Below are positions 26,137 through 34,567 of a DNA stretch of 64,000 nucleotides, piece after piece. Made by a program: the position numbers and the translations under genes. Positions within the stretch are counted from its first letter, which is position 1. Each line of letters starts with the position of its first letter. The DNA lies in contig NZ_FZTC01000006.1 of NCBI RefSeq assembly GCF_900200035.1, forward strand, positions 1-64,000, in the 5' to 3' direction. Under the pieces are notes generated by a model. It was given only the letters and a program-made list of their open reading frames with translations. It searched no databases and was not told the origin of the DNA. Origin of the DNA: Klebsiella grimontii (lineage in GTDB: Bacteria; Pseudomonadota; Gammaproteobacteria; Enterobacterales; Enterobacteriaceae).

Positions 26137-28260
26137 ATGTCTGATTCGATTTTACGCCTGCAAAGCGCAGTGGCCGACGTGGTGATCAAAACCCATCCGT
26201 TCGCCGAAATTATCTACTGGGGGCCGCATTTAAGCCACTTTTCGCCGCAGGATGCCGCCAGCATCGCCCGCCCGGTGGCCAACGGTCGCCTCGATGTCGA
26301 TTCCCCGGTGACCTTGATGGCCGAACTGGGGCACGGTCTGTTTGGCGCGCCGGGTATTGAGGGCCACCGCCAGGGGCTGGATGCCTCACCGATGTTCACC
26401 ACCACCGAGGTGGTGCAGGACGGGCAGAAGGTTACTCTCTTCAGCGAAGACGCGCAGGCTGGCCTGCGGTTATGCAGTGAAATCCAGCTTGATAGCAGCG
26501 GCGTACTGAGCGTGCGCCATGGCTTAACCAACCTGCGCCCGCAGCCGTGGCAGGTGGATCGCCTGGCCGTCACGCTGCCGGTCGCCGAACGCGCCCGCGA
26601 AGTGATGGCCTTTCATGGCCGCTGGATCCGCGAATTCCAGCCCCATCGTCTCATTCTGGAACACGACAGCTTTGTGCTGGAAAACCGCCGCGGACGCACC
26701 TCTCACGAACATTTTCCGGCGCTGATTACCGGCAGCCGCGCCTTTAGCGAGATGCAGGGCGAAGTGTGGGGCGTGCACCTGGGCTGGAGCGGTAACCACC
26801 GCCTGCGGGCGGAAGTGAAAACCGACGGGCGGCGCTACCTGCAGGCGGAAGCGCTCTATCTGGCGGGCGAAATGGCGCTGGCGGAAGGGGAAACGCTGTG
26901 GACGCCGAACCTCTACGCCAGCTATTCAGCGCAAGGGCTGAACGGCATGAGCCAGCAGTTCCACCGCTATTTGCGCGAACAGATTATTCGCTTCCCGGAC
27001 AACAAGGCGCGCCCGGTGCATCTCAACACCTGGGAAGGGATCTATTTTGACCACGACCCGCAGTACATCATGCGCATGGCGGATGAGGCGGCGGGGTTGG
27101 GCGTAGAGCGCTTTATCATCGACGACGGCTGGTTTAAAGGGCGCAACGACGACTGGGCGGCGCTCGGCGACTGGTATCTCGATGAAGAAAAATATCCTGA
27201 CGGTCTGACCCCGGTTATCGACCACGTGAAGTCGCTGGGGATGGAGTTCGGCATCTGGGTTGAGCCAGAGATGATCAACCCGAACTCCGATTTATACCGC
27301 GCGCATCCCGACTGGGTGCTGGCGCTGCCGGGCTATACGCCGATCCCCGGACGGCATCAGTTTGTCCTGAACCTGAATATCCCGGAAGCCTTTGATTATC
27401 TGCTGGAGCGGATGAGCTGGCTGCTGGGCGAGCACGCCGTGGACTATGTGAAGTGGGATATGAACCGCGAGCTGGTGCAGCCTGCGCATAACGGTAAAGC
27501 CGCCGCCGATGCGCAAACTCGCCAGTTCTATCGCCTGCTGGATACGCTGGTGGCCCGCTTCCCGCATATTGAATTTGAGTCCTGCTCCTCCGGCGGCGGG
27601 CGTATCGATTATGAAGTGCTGAAGCGCAGCCATCGCTTCTGGGCTTCCGACAATAACGATGCCCTCGAGCGCAACACCATTCAGCGCGGCATGAGCTACT
27701 TCTTCCCACCGGAAGTGATGGGCGCGCACATCGGCAACCGCCGCTGTCACGCCACTTTCCGCCAGCACAGTATCGCTTTCCGCGGCCTGACGGCGCTGTT
27801 CGGCCATATGGGGCTTGAGCTGGATCCGGTGAGCGCCGATGAGCAAGAGCGCGCGGGTTACCGCAAATACGCGGCGCTACACAAGCAGTGGCGCGATGTT
27901 ATTCATCACGGCGTGCAGTGGCGTATCGATATGCCGGACGCCACAACCCTCGCGCACGGCGTGGTGAGTGAGGATAAGAGCCAGGCGATTTTCCTCGTCA
28001 GTCAGCTGGCGATGCCGGACTACACCCTGATGGCGCCGCTGCGCGTGGCGGGACTGGAAGCGGGAGCCCGCTACCGGGTGACGCTTCTCGACCATCCCGA
28101 TATCCAGATTACGGGAGAGGGCGGCCATACGATGCGTAAGCTGCCGGAATGGATGACGACACCGCAGACCGTAAGCGGCGAGTGGTTACAACAGGCGGGG
28201 CTGGCGCTGCCAATCCTCGACCCGGAAAGCGCCATTTTGATTGGCCTGCAACGCGTGTGA
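26137..28260 (+). CDS. rafA: Alpha-galactosidase, GH36
   Basis: 707 residues from ATG 26137 with GGAG upstream, the family length (RafA/AgaA about 708). The nucleophile is in YVKWDMNREL (about Asp441) and the acid/base in FWASDNNDA (about Asp505). It is cytoplasmic, without signal peptide, and hydrolyses alpha-1,6-galactosides (raffinose to galactose plus sucrose, melibiose to galactose plus glucose). First structural gene of the raf operon. Confidence 0.95.
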   Translation: MSDSILRLQSAVADVVIKTHPFAEIIYWGPHLSHFSPQDAASIARPVANGRLDVDSPVTLMAELGHGLFGAPGIEGHRQGLDASPMFTTTEVVQDGQKVTLFSEDAQAGLRLCSEIQLDSSGVLSVRHGLTNLRPQPWQVDRLAVTLPVAERAREVMAFHGRWIREFQPHRLILEHDSFVLENRRGRTSHEHFPALITGSRAFSEMQGEVWGVHLGWSGNHRLRAEVKTDGRRYLQAEALYLAGEMALAEGETLWTPNLYASYSAQGLNGMSQQFHRYLREQIIRFPDNKARPVHLNTWEGIYFDHDPQYIMRMADEAAGLGVERFIIDDGWFKGRNDDWAALGDWYLDEEKYPDGLTPVIDHVKSLGMEFGIWVEPEMINPNSDLYRAHPDWVLALPGYTPIPGRHQFVLNLNIPEAFDYLLERMSWLLGEHAVDYVKWDMNRELVQPAHNGKAAADAQTRQFYRLLDTLVARFPHIEFESCSSGGGRIDYEVLKRSHRFWASDNNDALERNTIQRGMSYFFPPEVMGAHIGNRRCHATFRQHSIAFRGLTALFGHMGLELDPVSADEQERAGYRKYAALHKQWRDVIHHGVQWRIDMPDATTLAHGVVSEDKSQAIFLVSQLAMPDYTLMAPLRVAGLEAGARYRVTLLDHPDIQITGEGGHTMRKLPEWMTTPQTVSGEWLQQAGLALPILDPESAILIGLQRV

Positions 28261-28267
28261 TGGTAAC

Positions 28268-28289
28268 GGGCCGCGCGTCGGCCCTTTTT
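28268..28289 (+). terminator. Intercistronic terminator-like hairpin between rafA and rafB
   Basis: GGGCCG-CGCGT-CGGCCC followed by TTTTT lies in the 41-bp gap between rafA and rafB, 12 bp before the rafB start. It may act as a partial terminator or RNA-processing barrier that lowers transporter expression relative to the enzyme. Confidence 0.6.
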
Positions 28290-28301
28290 GAGGAGTACAC
28301 A

Positions 28302-29567
28302 ATGAACCCGACCGTCTGTACCCATAAAAACAACCCCAATTTCTGGATTTTCGGGCTGTTCTTCTTTCTCTACTTTTTCATTATGGCCACCTGCTTTCCG
28401 TTTTTGCCGATCTGGCTATCGGACGTCATCGGCCTGAATAAAACCGAGACCGGTATTGTTTTCTCCAGCCTGTCGCTGTTCGCTATCTGCTTTCAGCCGA
28501 TACTGGGCGTGATCTCCGATAAGCTGGGGCTGAAAAAGCATCTGATGTGGATCGTGACCGTGCTGCTGGTGCTGATCGCCCCCTTTTTCCTCTATGTCTT
28601 TGCGCCGCTGCTGAAAACCAATATCTGGCTCGGGGCACTGAGCGGCGGGGCCTACATCGGCTTTGTTTTCTCCGCCGGCGCCGGGGCGATGGAAGCCTAT
28701 ATTGAGCGTGTGAGCCGCAACAGCGGGTTTGAATACGGCAAGGCGCGGACTTTTGGCTGCCTCGGCTGGGCGCTGTGCGCTACCACGGCGGGGATGCTAT
28801 TCAGCGTTAACCCCGAGTGGGTGTTCTGGATGGGGTCAGCCGCCGCGCTGGTGCTGGTCGTACTGGTGGCTATCGCGAAACCGCAGGCCAGCCAGACCGC
28901 GCAGGTGATGGACTCGCTGGGCGCTAACCGATCATCGGTCGATTTAAAAACCGCCGTGCGCATGTTCCGTCAGCGCAAAATGTGGATGTTTATTCTCTAC
29001 GTTATCGGCGTCGCCTGCGTATATGACGTCTTTGACCAGCAGTTTGCCACCTTCTTTAAATCTTTCTTCGCCACGCCGGAATCGGGCACCCGCGCCTTTG
29101 GTTTCGCGACCACCGCCGGGGAAATATGCAACGCGATTATCATGTTCAGCTCGCCGTGGATTATTAACCGCATCGGCGCGAAGAATACGCTGCTGATTGC
29201 CGGGATGGTGATGGCGGCGAGGATGATCGGCTCATCGTTCGCCACGACGGCCGCTGAAGTGGTGGCGCTGAAAATGCTCCATGCGCTGGAGGTCCCGTTC
29301 CTGCTGGTGGGGGCGTTTAAGTACATTACCGGCGTGTTTGACGTTCGGCTGTCGGCGACGATTTACCTGGTCGGCTTCCAGTTTTCCAAACAGGTGGCGG
29401 CGATTTTTCTCTCCGCTTTTGCCGGAAATATGTATGACCGTATCGGCTTCCAGGATACCTATATGATCCTTGGCGGCATCGCCCTGACCGTCACCTTGAT
29501 ATCCGCCTTTACCTTATCGGGCAAGGCCACGTCGGAAAAGATGCGCGATAACGCCATGACGGTTTAG
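28302..29567 (+). CDS. rafB: Raffinose/galactoside:H+ symporter (LacY family)
   Basis: 421 residues from ATG 28302 with GAGGAG upstream. 12 hydrophobic segments of the oligosaccharide:H+ symporter family: NFWIFGLFFFLYFFIMATCFPFLPIWL N-terminus, GVISDKLGLKKH loop and EAYIERVSRNSGFEYGKARTFGCLGWA (Glu and Arg of the LacY proton/sugar site). Position behind rafA makes it RafB, importing raffinose or melibiose. Confidence 0.93.
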   Translation: MNPTVCTHKNNPNFWIFGLFFFLYFFIMATCFPFLPIWLSDVIGLNKTETGIVFSSLSLFAICFQPILGVISDKLGLKKHLMWIVTVLLVLIAPFFLYVFAPLLKTNIWLGALSGGAYIGFVFSAGAGAMEAYIERVSRNSGFEYGKARTFGCLGWALCATTAGMLFSVNPEWVFWMGSAAALVLVVLVAIAKPQASQTAQVMDSLGANRSSVDLKTAVRMFRQRKMWMFILYVIGVACVYDVFDQQFATFFKSFFATPESGTRAFGFATTAGEICNAIIMFSSPWIINRIGAKNTLLIAGMVMAARMIGSSFATTAAEVVALKMLHALEVPFLLVGAFKYITGVFDVRLSATIYLVGFQFSKQVAAIFLSAFAGNMYDRIGFQDTYMILGGIALTVTLISAFTLSGKATSEKMRDNAMTV

Positions 29568-29622
29568 AAAACAGGTCGATAATGCACAGGGATGTGCTGG
29601 AGAGATGAGGAAAATTTGCACT

Positions 29623-30213
29623 ATGGATATGAAAGCAAGAATGAACAGCGGCGAGCTCTATCTTGATTCAGGATATGGTTTACCGGAACAGCGGCTGATG
29701 GGCAAGGCGCGGGCCTATGAGTACAATCACTCGCATCCTTTTAATCAGGAATTAAGAGACGATATTATTCGACGCATGTTTGCCAGCGTCGGTAAAGCGT
29801 GCTGGATAGAACCGCCGATTAATATTGCCTACGGAACTCACACCACTATCGGCGATAATTTTTACGCCAACTTCAACCTGACGCTGGTTGATGATGCCGA
29901 CATTATCATCGGCAATAACGTGATGTTTGCGCCCAACGTGACTATTTCCACCGCGGGCCATCCGGTTCATCCGGATCTGCGCCACACCCAGCAGCAATTC
30001 TCGCAGCCGGTTATCATCGAGGATGGCGTATGGCTTGGCACCGGGGTGATTATCAACCCTGGGGTCACTATTGGTAAAAACTCGGTTATCGGCGCCGGAA
30101 GTGTGGTGAATCGCTCAATACCAGCGAATGTCGTCGCTGCTGGCGTCCCTTGTCGGATATTAAGAGAAATTAGCGATGAGGATAAGAATAAATATCAACT
30201 GTTTGCGGGGTGA
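29623..30213 (+). CDS. LacA-like galactoside O-acetyltransferase (hexapeptide repeat)
   Basis: 196 residues from ATG 29623. The N-terminus aligns with LacA (GLPEQRLMGKARAYEYNHSHP). The left-handed beta-helix hexapeptide repeats and catalytic His in STAGHPVHPD are present, as are the C-terminal IGAGSVVNRSIPANVVAAGVPCR repeats. LacA relatives acetylate non-metabolisable galactosides for detoxification. It occupies the place where sucrose hydrolase rafD lies in the pRSD2 raf operon. Confidence 0.88.
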   Translation: MDMKARMNSGELYLDSGYGLPEQRLMGKARAYEYNHSHPFNQELRDDIIRRMFASVGKACWIEPPINIAYGTHTTIGDNFYANFNLTLVDDADIIIGNNVMFAPNVTISTAGHPVHPDLRHTQQQFSQPVIIEDGVWLGTGVIINPGVTIGKNSVIGAGSVVNRSIPANVVAAGVPCRILREISDEDKNKYQLFAG

Positions 30214-30317
30214 ATAGCCAAAATAAAATAGAAAAATCTGCCTGATATAAAAAACAAAAAATAAATACGGGTGAGTTTATGACTCACCTGGCCCTCTTTT
30301 ACCTCCGGAAAATAAAA

Positions 30318-31697
30318 ATGAATAAAAAAGCATTATCGATAGCCATGGGTTTGTCTTTAATAACGGGTTCAGCGGTAGCAAAAAATAATCACCTGACTCT
30401 TGAACAGCGTATGGAACAACTGGAAGCGCGGCTTGCCGCCGCTGAGAATCGGGCGACGGTAGCGGAAGAGCAGGTTCGGAATTTACAGACGCAACAGGAT
30501 GCCGCTATTCAGGCGGCACAAACCAGCGTAGCGGTTAAAAGCGTGGCTCCGGCTGCAGAGAGTAAAAAGAATATGACCGCGCCGGAGTTGAAATTAACGG
30601 GCTATGGCGATCTGAAAATCTACGGTGACGTGGAATTCAATATGGATGCGGAAAGCAAACGTGGCTTGCTGGCGATGACTAACGCTGATGTTGGTAGCGA
30701 CCCAACCTACGAGAACTGGGATTTAAACGGTCGTATCCTGCTCGGCTTCGATGGTATGCGTAAAACGGACAGCGGCTATTTTGCCGGGTTCACCGTCCAA
30801 CCGCTGGCGGATATGACTGGTTCGATGAATCTTGATGATGCCGCGTTCTTCTTTGGTCAGGAAAATGACTGGAAGGTTAAGGTGGGGCGTTTTGAAGCTT
30901 ACGACATGTTCCCGCTAAATCAGGATACCTTTGTCGAGCACTCCGGCAATACCGCCAACGACCTGTATAGCGACGGTCATGGCTATATCTATATGGTGAA
31001 AGAGGGGCGCGGGCGTTCTGACGCAGGCGGCAACTTCCTGCTAAGCAAGCAGCTTGATAACTGGTATTTTGAGCTCAACACTTTGTTGGAAGACGGCACT
31101 TCGCTGTATAACGACGGCGGTTACCACGGTCGCGATATGGATCAGAAAAAGAACGTCGCTTACCTGCGCCCGGTGGTCTCCTGGGCGAAGGACGAAGTGT
31201 CCGTGGCGGCGGCCATGGAAGCGAACGTGGTGCAAAACGCCTATGGCTATCACGATGCGCAGGGCAACTTCGTCGATCAGTCCGGCCGCACAGGTTATGG
31301 CCTGACTATGACCTGGAACGGCCTGAAGAGCGACCCGGATAACGGCGTGGTGGTGAACCTGAACACCGCTTATATGGATGCCAGCAACGAAAAAGATTTT
31401 ACCACCGGGGTGAACGCGCTGTGGCGGCGCTTCGAACTGGGCTATATCTACGCGCATAACAAAATCAGCGATTATGCTGGAGTCATTTGCGAGAACGACT
31501 GCTGGATTAAAGACGAAGGTACCTACAATATTCATACTATCCACGCGTCGTATCAAATTCCGAACGTGATGAATATGCAGAATTTTAATATTTATCTTGG
31601 GGCCTATTACTCTATTCTGGATAGCGACGATAAGCTGAGCCAGAGCGATGACGACGATCGCTATGGCGCGCGGTTGCGCTTTAAGTATTTCTTCTAA
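30318..31697 (+). CDS. rafY: Outer-membrane maltoporin-like raffinose porin
   Basis: 459 residues from ATG 30318. A signal peptide (cleavage near residue 21-22 after SAVAK) is followed by an N-terminal coiled coil (LTLEQRMEQLEARLAAAENRATVAEEQVRNLQ, about 24-70) as in ScrY/RafY, then a LamB-type barrel ending GARLRFKYFF. It lets raffinose-size oligosaccharides through the outer membrane. The AT-rich intergenic leaves 104 bp from the acetyltransferase gene. Confidence 0.9.
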   Translation: MNKKALSIAMGLSLITGSAVAKNNHLTLEQRMEQLEARLAAAENRATVAEEQVRNLQTQQDAAIQAAQTSVAVKSVAPAAESKKNMTAPELKLTGYGDLKIYGDVEFNMDAESKRGLLAMTNADVGSDPTYENWDLNGRILLGFDGMRKTDSGYFAGFTVQPLADMTGSMNLDDAAFFFGQENDWKVKVGRFEAYDMFPLNQDTFVEHSGNTANDLYSDGHGYIYMVKEGRGRSDAGGNFLLSKQLDNWYFELNTLLEDGTSLYNDGGYHGRDMDQKKNVAYLRPVVSWAKDEVSVAAAMEANVVQNAYGYHDAQGNFVDQSGRTGYGLTMTWNGLKSDPDNGVVVNLNTAYMDASNEKDFTTGVNALWRRFELGYIYAHNKISDYAGVICENDCWIKDEGTYNIHTIHASYQIPNVMNMQNFNIYLGAYYSILDSDDKLSQSDDDDRYGARLRFKYFF

Positions 31698-31802
31698 TTA
31701 TTTAAGTATTCAACGATCATATTATTGAATAGTATTTTTATTGATAATAATTTCAATAATATAAAAATTATACCAATGCCTCATTCTTAGTGAACATGAA
31801 AT

Positions 31803-31816
31803 CCACAACGTTGTGG
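31803..31816. promoter_or_regulatory. LacI-type operator of the GH91 operon
   Basis: CCACAACGTTGTGG is a perfect 14-bp palindrome with the central CG of LacI-family sites, about 190 bp upstream of the LacI-family gene start. It differs from the raf operators, so it is likely for the protein at 32003-33013. Confidence 0.7.
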
Positions 31817-31926
31817 TTTACATGGATTATAAGGATGAGGCCCTTTCATACACGCCCTTCCGATTAAACTTGTCTCAGCCAGCTAAATTGAGAAGGCCGA
31901 ACGTGCTTCCATGTAACAAAGCAACA

Positions 31927-31969
31927 TGTGAACTGGCTTACATTTCCGATCGCGATCACAATTTATAGT
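31927..31969 (+). promoter_or_regulatory. CRP-dependent promoter of the LacI-GPH-GH91 operon
   Basis: CRP site TGTGA-N6-TTACA (31927-31942, 9/10 match) is centred 41.5 bp upstream of the start expected from the -10 TATAGT (31964-31969), the class II position. No other strong -35 is seen. The regulator gene starts 33 bp downstream of the -10. Confidence 0.6.
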
Positions 31970-32002
31970 AAGCACCAGTGTTAGGGGGCGTACTCAATCA
32001 TC

Positions 32003-33013
32003 ATGGCATCGATCAAAGACGTAGCGAAAAGAGCGGGGGTCTCGACGGCGACCGTATCACGAGTGCTTAACAATCATCCCAGCGTGGTGCCGGAAACCCG
32101 GCAGGCGGTACGCGATGCGATGGATTATCTCTGCTATGTGCCCAGTAAGAGTTCGTTTCAGCTTAGCGGTAAATGTTCAGGGCTGATTGGTGTGGTGTTG
32201 CCTAATCTGATGAATCCTCACTTCTGTGAACTGCTGGCGACAGTGGAGGAAGAGGCCCGGTATATTGGCAAATCGGTGATCGTTAAAACGCATCAGAATC
32301 AGCCGCAGCAGGATAAACATATTATTCATACCCTGGTGGGAATGGGCATTGACAGTTTGTTATGGGTACCGACGGAAGCGGAGGCCGAACTTTCCGAATG
32401 GTTAACCATTACCCGCATCCCGGTCGCCATCGTCACCCAGGTGTCCCGCTTCTTTAATTCCGTTTCGATTAATCAGGATCGCGGGGCGGAAAGCATTGCG
32501 GAACATTTTATCCACACGGGTCATGTTTCATTTGGCTTTGTTGCCCAGGAAGGCGTTGATAATCGCAAGGTATCGTCGTATAGCAAAAAAATAGCGAGCC
32601 ACGGCTTAACGCTCGCCAAAGATAATTCGTTCTGGATAACCAAAGGTGAAGGTGAGAGAGTTTCCGGGCATATTCAAATTCTTGATGTCATTATCGAGAA
32701 GCTCAGCGAGCCAGATCGTACCTGTTCATGCCTGTTGGTTTATAACGATATTGCTGCCAACTATATTATCGATGGGCTTAAAGAAAAAGGTATCTCCATT
32801 CCAGAAGATATCGCTATTGCCAGTTTTGATAATACCCTGCTGGCGCAAACCAAAAAAATTACCAGCGTGGCACAGCCGGTCAATGAAATTGCTCACCTCG
32901 CGTTCCAGATGGTAAAGCATCAACAGCAGCCGGACAGTATTGAAATGCATGAAATCGTCTCCCGGTTAATTATCCGCGAGAGCAGCGTAAAGATTAATAT
33001 TACCTCCCTGTAA
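32003..33013 (+). CDS. LacI-family regulator of the difructose-anhydride operon
   Basis: 336 residues: HTH (SIKDVAKRAGVSTATVSRVLNNHPSVV), hinge (YVPSKSSFQLSGK), effector domain to the end. Start ATG 32003 has a GGGGG 15 bp upstream, a weak placement. It is co-directional with the GPH transporter and GH91 genes; its effector is probably the imported fructose dianhydride or its product. Function inferred from context. Confidence 0.88.
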   Translation: MASIKDVAKRAGVSTATVSRVLNNHPSVVPETRQAVRDAMDYLCYVPSKSSFQLSGKCSGLIGVVLPNLMNPHFCELLATVEEEARYIGKSVIVKTHQNQPQQDKHIIHTLVGMGIDSLLWVPTEAEAELSEWLTITRIPVAIVTQVSRFFNSVSINQDRGAESIAEHFIHTGHVSFGFVAQEGVDNRKVSSYSKKIASHGLTLAKDNSFWITKGEGERVSGHIQILDVIIEKLSEPDRTCSCLLVYNDIAANYIIDGLKEKGISIPEDIAIASFDNTLLAQTKKITSVAQPVNEIAHLAFQMVKHQQQPDSIEMHEIVSRLIIRESSVKINITSL

Positions 33014-33082
33014 GGGATAGGTATTTAGTAATGGCGCAACGTTAGCGTCATGGGCTCCTTTTAACAAAAAATAGGTGTATTT

Positions 33083-34471
33083 ATGTCTGCTACCGCAATG
33101 GAAAAGCCAGGCGCTTATGAAAAGCTCGGGCTCAGGGAGAAGATCGGCTACGGCATGGGTGACGCCGGGTCGGGAATGATATGGAGCGTCCTGGCGCTAT
33201 ATCTGACGTGGTTTTATACCGATGTTTATGGCCTGAATGCCGGGGTGGTTGGCACATTATTCCTGGTTATCCGTATCTTTGACGCTTTTAGCGATCCGCT
33301 AATGGGGGCAATCTGCGACCGCACCGTCTCGCGCTGGGGTAAATTCCGCCCATGGTTATTATGGATGGCGTTTCCGTTTGGCTTGGGCGCGGTACTGATG
33401 TTTACTACCCCCGATCTCAGCATGAACGGCAAGATTATCTATGCCTGGGTCACCTACCTTGTCATGTCGCTGATTTACACCGCGATTAATATTCCCTATT
33501 GCTCAGTCGGCGGCGTGATTACCCTCAATCAGAAAGAGCGTATGGGCTGTCTGTCCTGGCGCTTTTTCCTTAATGGCCTGGCGACATTAATTATTTCCTC
33601 CTCTATTCTGCCGTTAACGGACTGGCTGGGTAACGGCGATCGCGCCTCCGGTTTCCAACTGACCATGATCATTATGGGCGGCGCGGCAACGCTAATGTTC
33701 CTGTTCTGCTTCTCCAGCATTAAAGAGCGGGTGGTGTCGGTGAAGCAAAACGAGTCGTTAAAGAAAGACCTGCGCGATATCATCAAAAACGATCAGTGGC
33801 TATTGATGATCTCTATTACCTTCCTGAACGTTTTCCCGGCATTTATCCGCGGCGGTGTAACCATCTATTATGCTACCTATGTGATGAAGGCGTCTGTCGG
33901 ATTTATTACCTTCTTTATGGCGCTGGGCGTGGCCTGTAATATGCTGGGCAGCGTGCTTGCCAAACCGCTTACCGATCGTTTTGATAAGCTGGCGCTGTTC
34001 CGCGTTATTAATATTATCCTTGGTATTCTCTCGTTTGCGCTGTGGTTTATTGATCCGCAATCGCTGACCCCGCTGATGACGCTGTTCATCATTATTAACG
34101 TCCTGCATCTCATCCAGTCTGGCCCTATTCTGTGGGCGATGATGTCCGACGTCGACGACTACGGCGACTGGAAATTTGGTAAACGCCTGACCGGTATCTC
34201 CTTCGCCGGTAATCTTTTTATGCTGAAAATGGGGCTGGCGGTGGCCGGCGCTATCGTCGCCTGGATTCTGGCGTTTACCGGCTATGTCGCGAATGAGCCG
34301 CAGCAAAATTCGCAAACCCTCCAGGGCATTATCGTGATGTTCTCCCTGCTGCCGATGGTGAGCTATTTCATCAGCGCGTATCTGGTGCGCTACTTTAAGC
34401 TCAATAACGCTTTTCTTGAAAGAATTAAAACGGATCTGGCAAAGCGCGAGCTGGAAAAAGGCCGCGGTTAA
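33083..34471 (+). CDS. GPH-family sugar:cation symporter
   Basis: 462 residues, 12 hydrophobic segments, family marks LREKIGYGMGDAGSGMIWSVLALYLTWFYTDVYGL (N-terminus) and WSRSDVDDYGDWKFGKRLTGI-like loop (here AMMSDVDDYGDWKFGKRLTGIS). MelB/XynB relatives import disaccharides or glycosides with Na+ or H+. It starts 69 bp after the regulator stop. The imported sugar is inferred to be the substrate of the following GH91 enzyme. Confidence 0.9.
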   Translation: MSATAMEKPGAYEKLGLREKIGYGMGDAGSGMIWSVLALYLTWFYTDVYGLNAGVVGTLFLVIRIFDAFSDPLMGAICDRTVSRWGKFRPWLLWMAFPFGLGAVLMFTTPDLSMNGKIIYAWVTYLVMSLIYTAINIPYCSVGGVITLNQKERMGCLSWRFFLNGLATLIISSSILPLTDWLGNGDRASGFQLTMIIMGGAATLMFLFCFSSIKERVVSVKQNESLKKDLRDIIKNDQWLLMISITFLNVFPAFIRGGVTIYYATYVMKASVGFITFFMALGVACNMLGSVLAKPLTDRFDKLALFRVINIILGILSFALWFIDPQSLTPLMTLFIIINVLHLIQSGPILWAMMSDVDDYGDWKFGKRLTGISFAGNLFMLKMGLAVAGAIVAWILAFTGYVANEPQQNSQTLQGIIVMFSLLPMVSYFISAYLVRYFKLNNAFLERIKTDLAKRELEKGRG

Positions 34472-34567
34472 TGATCGGGAGCGCAGAGTATCGGTTTTAT
34501 TCAACAATGATATATCTACGATTTAAATATTTTTTATTGATTTCCATTTAATATCAAAGGAGGTTTT

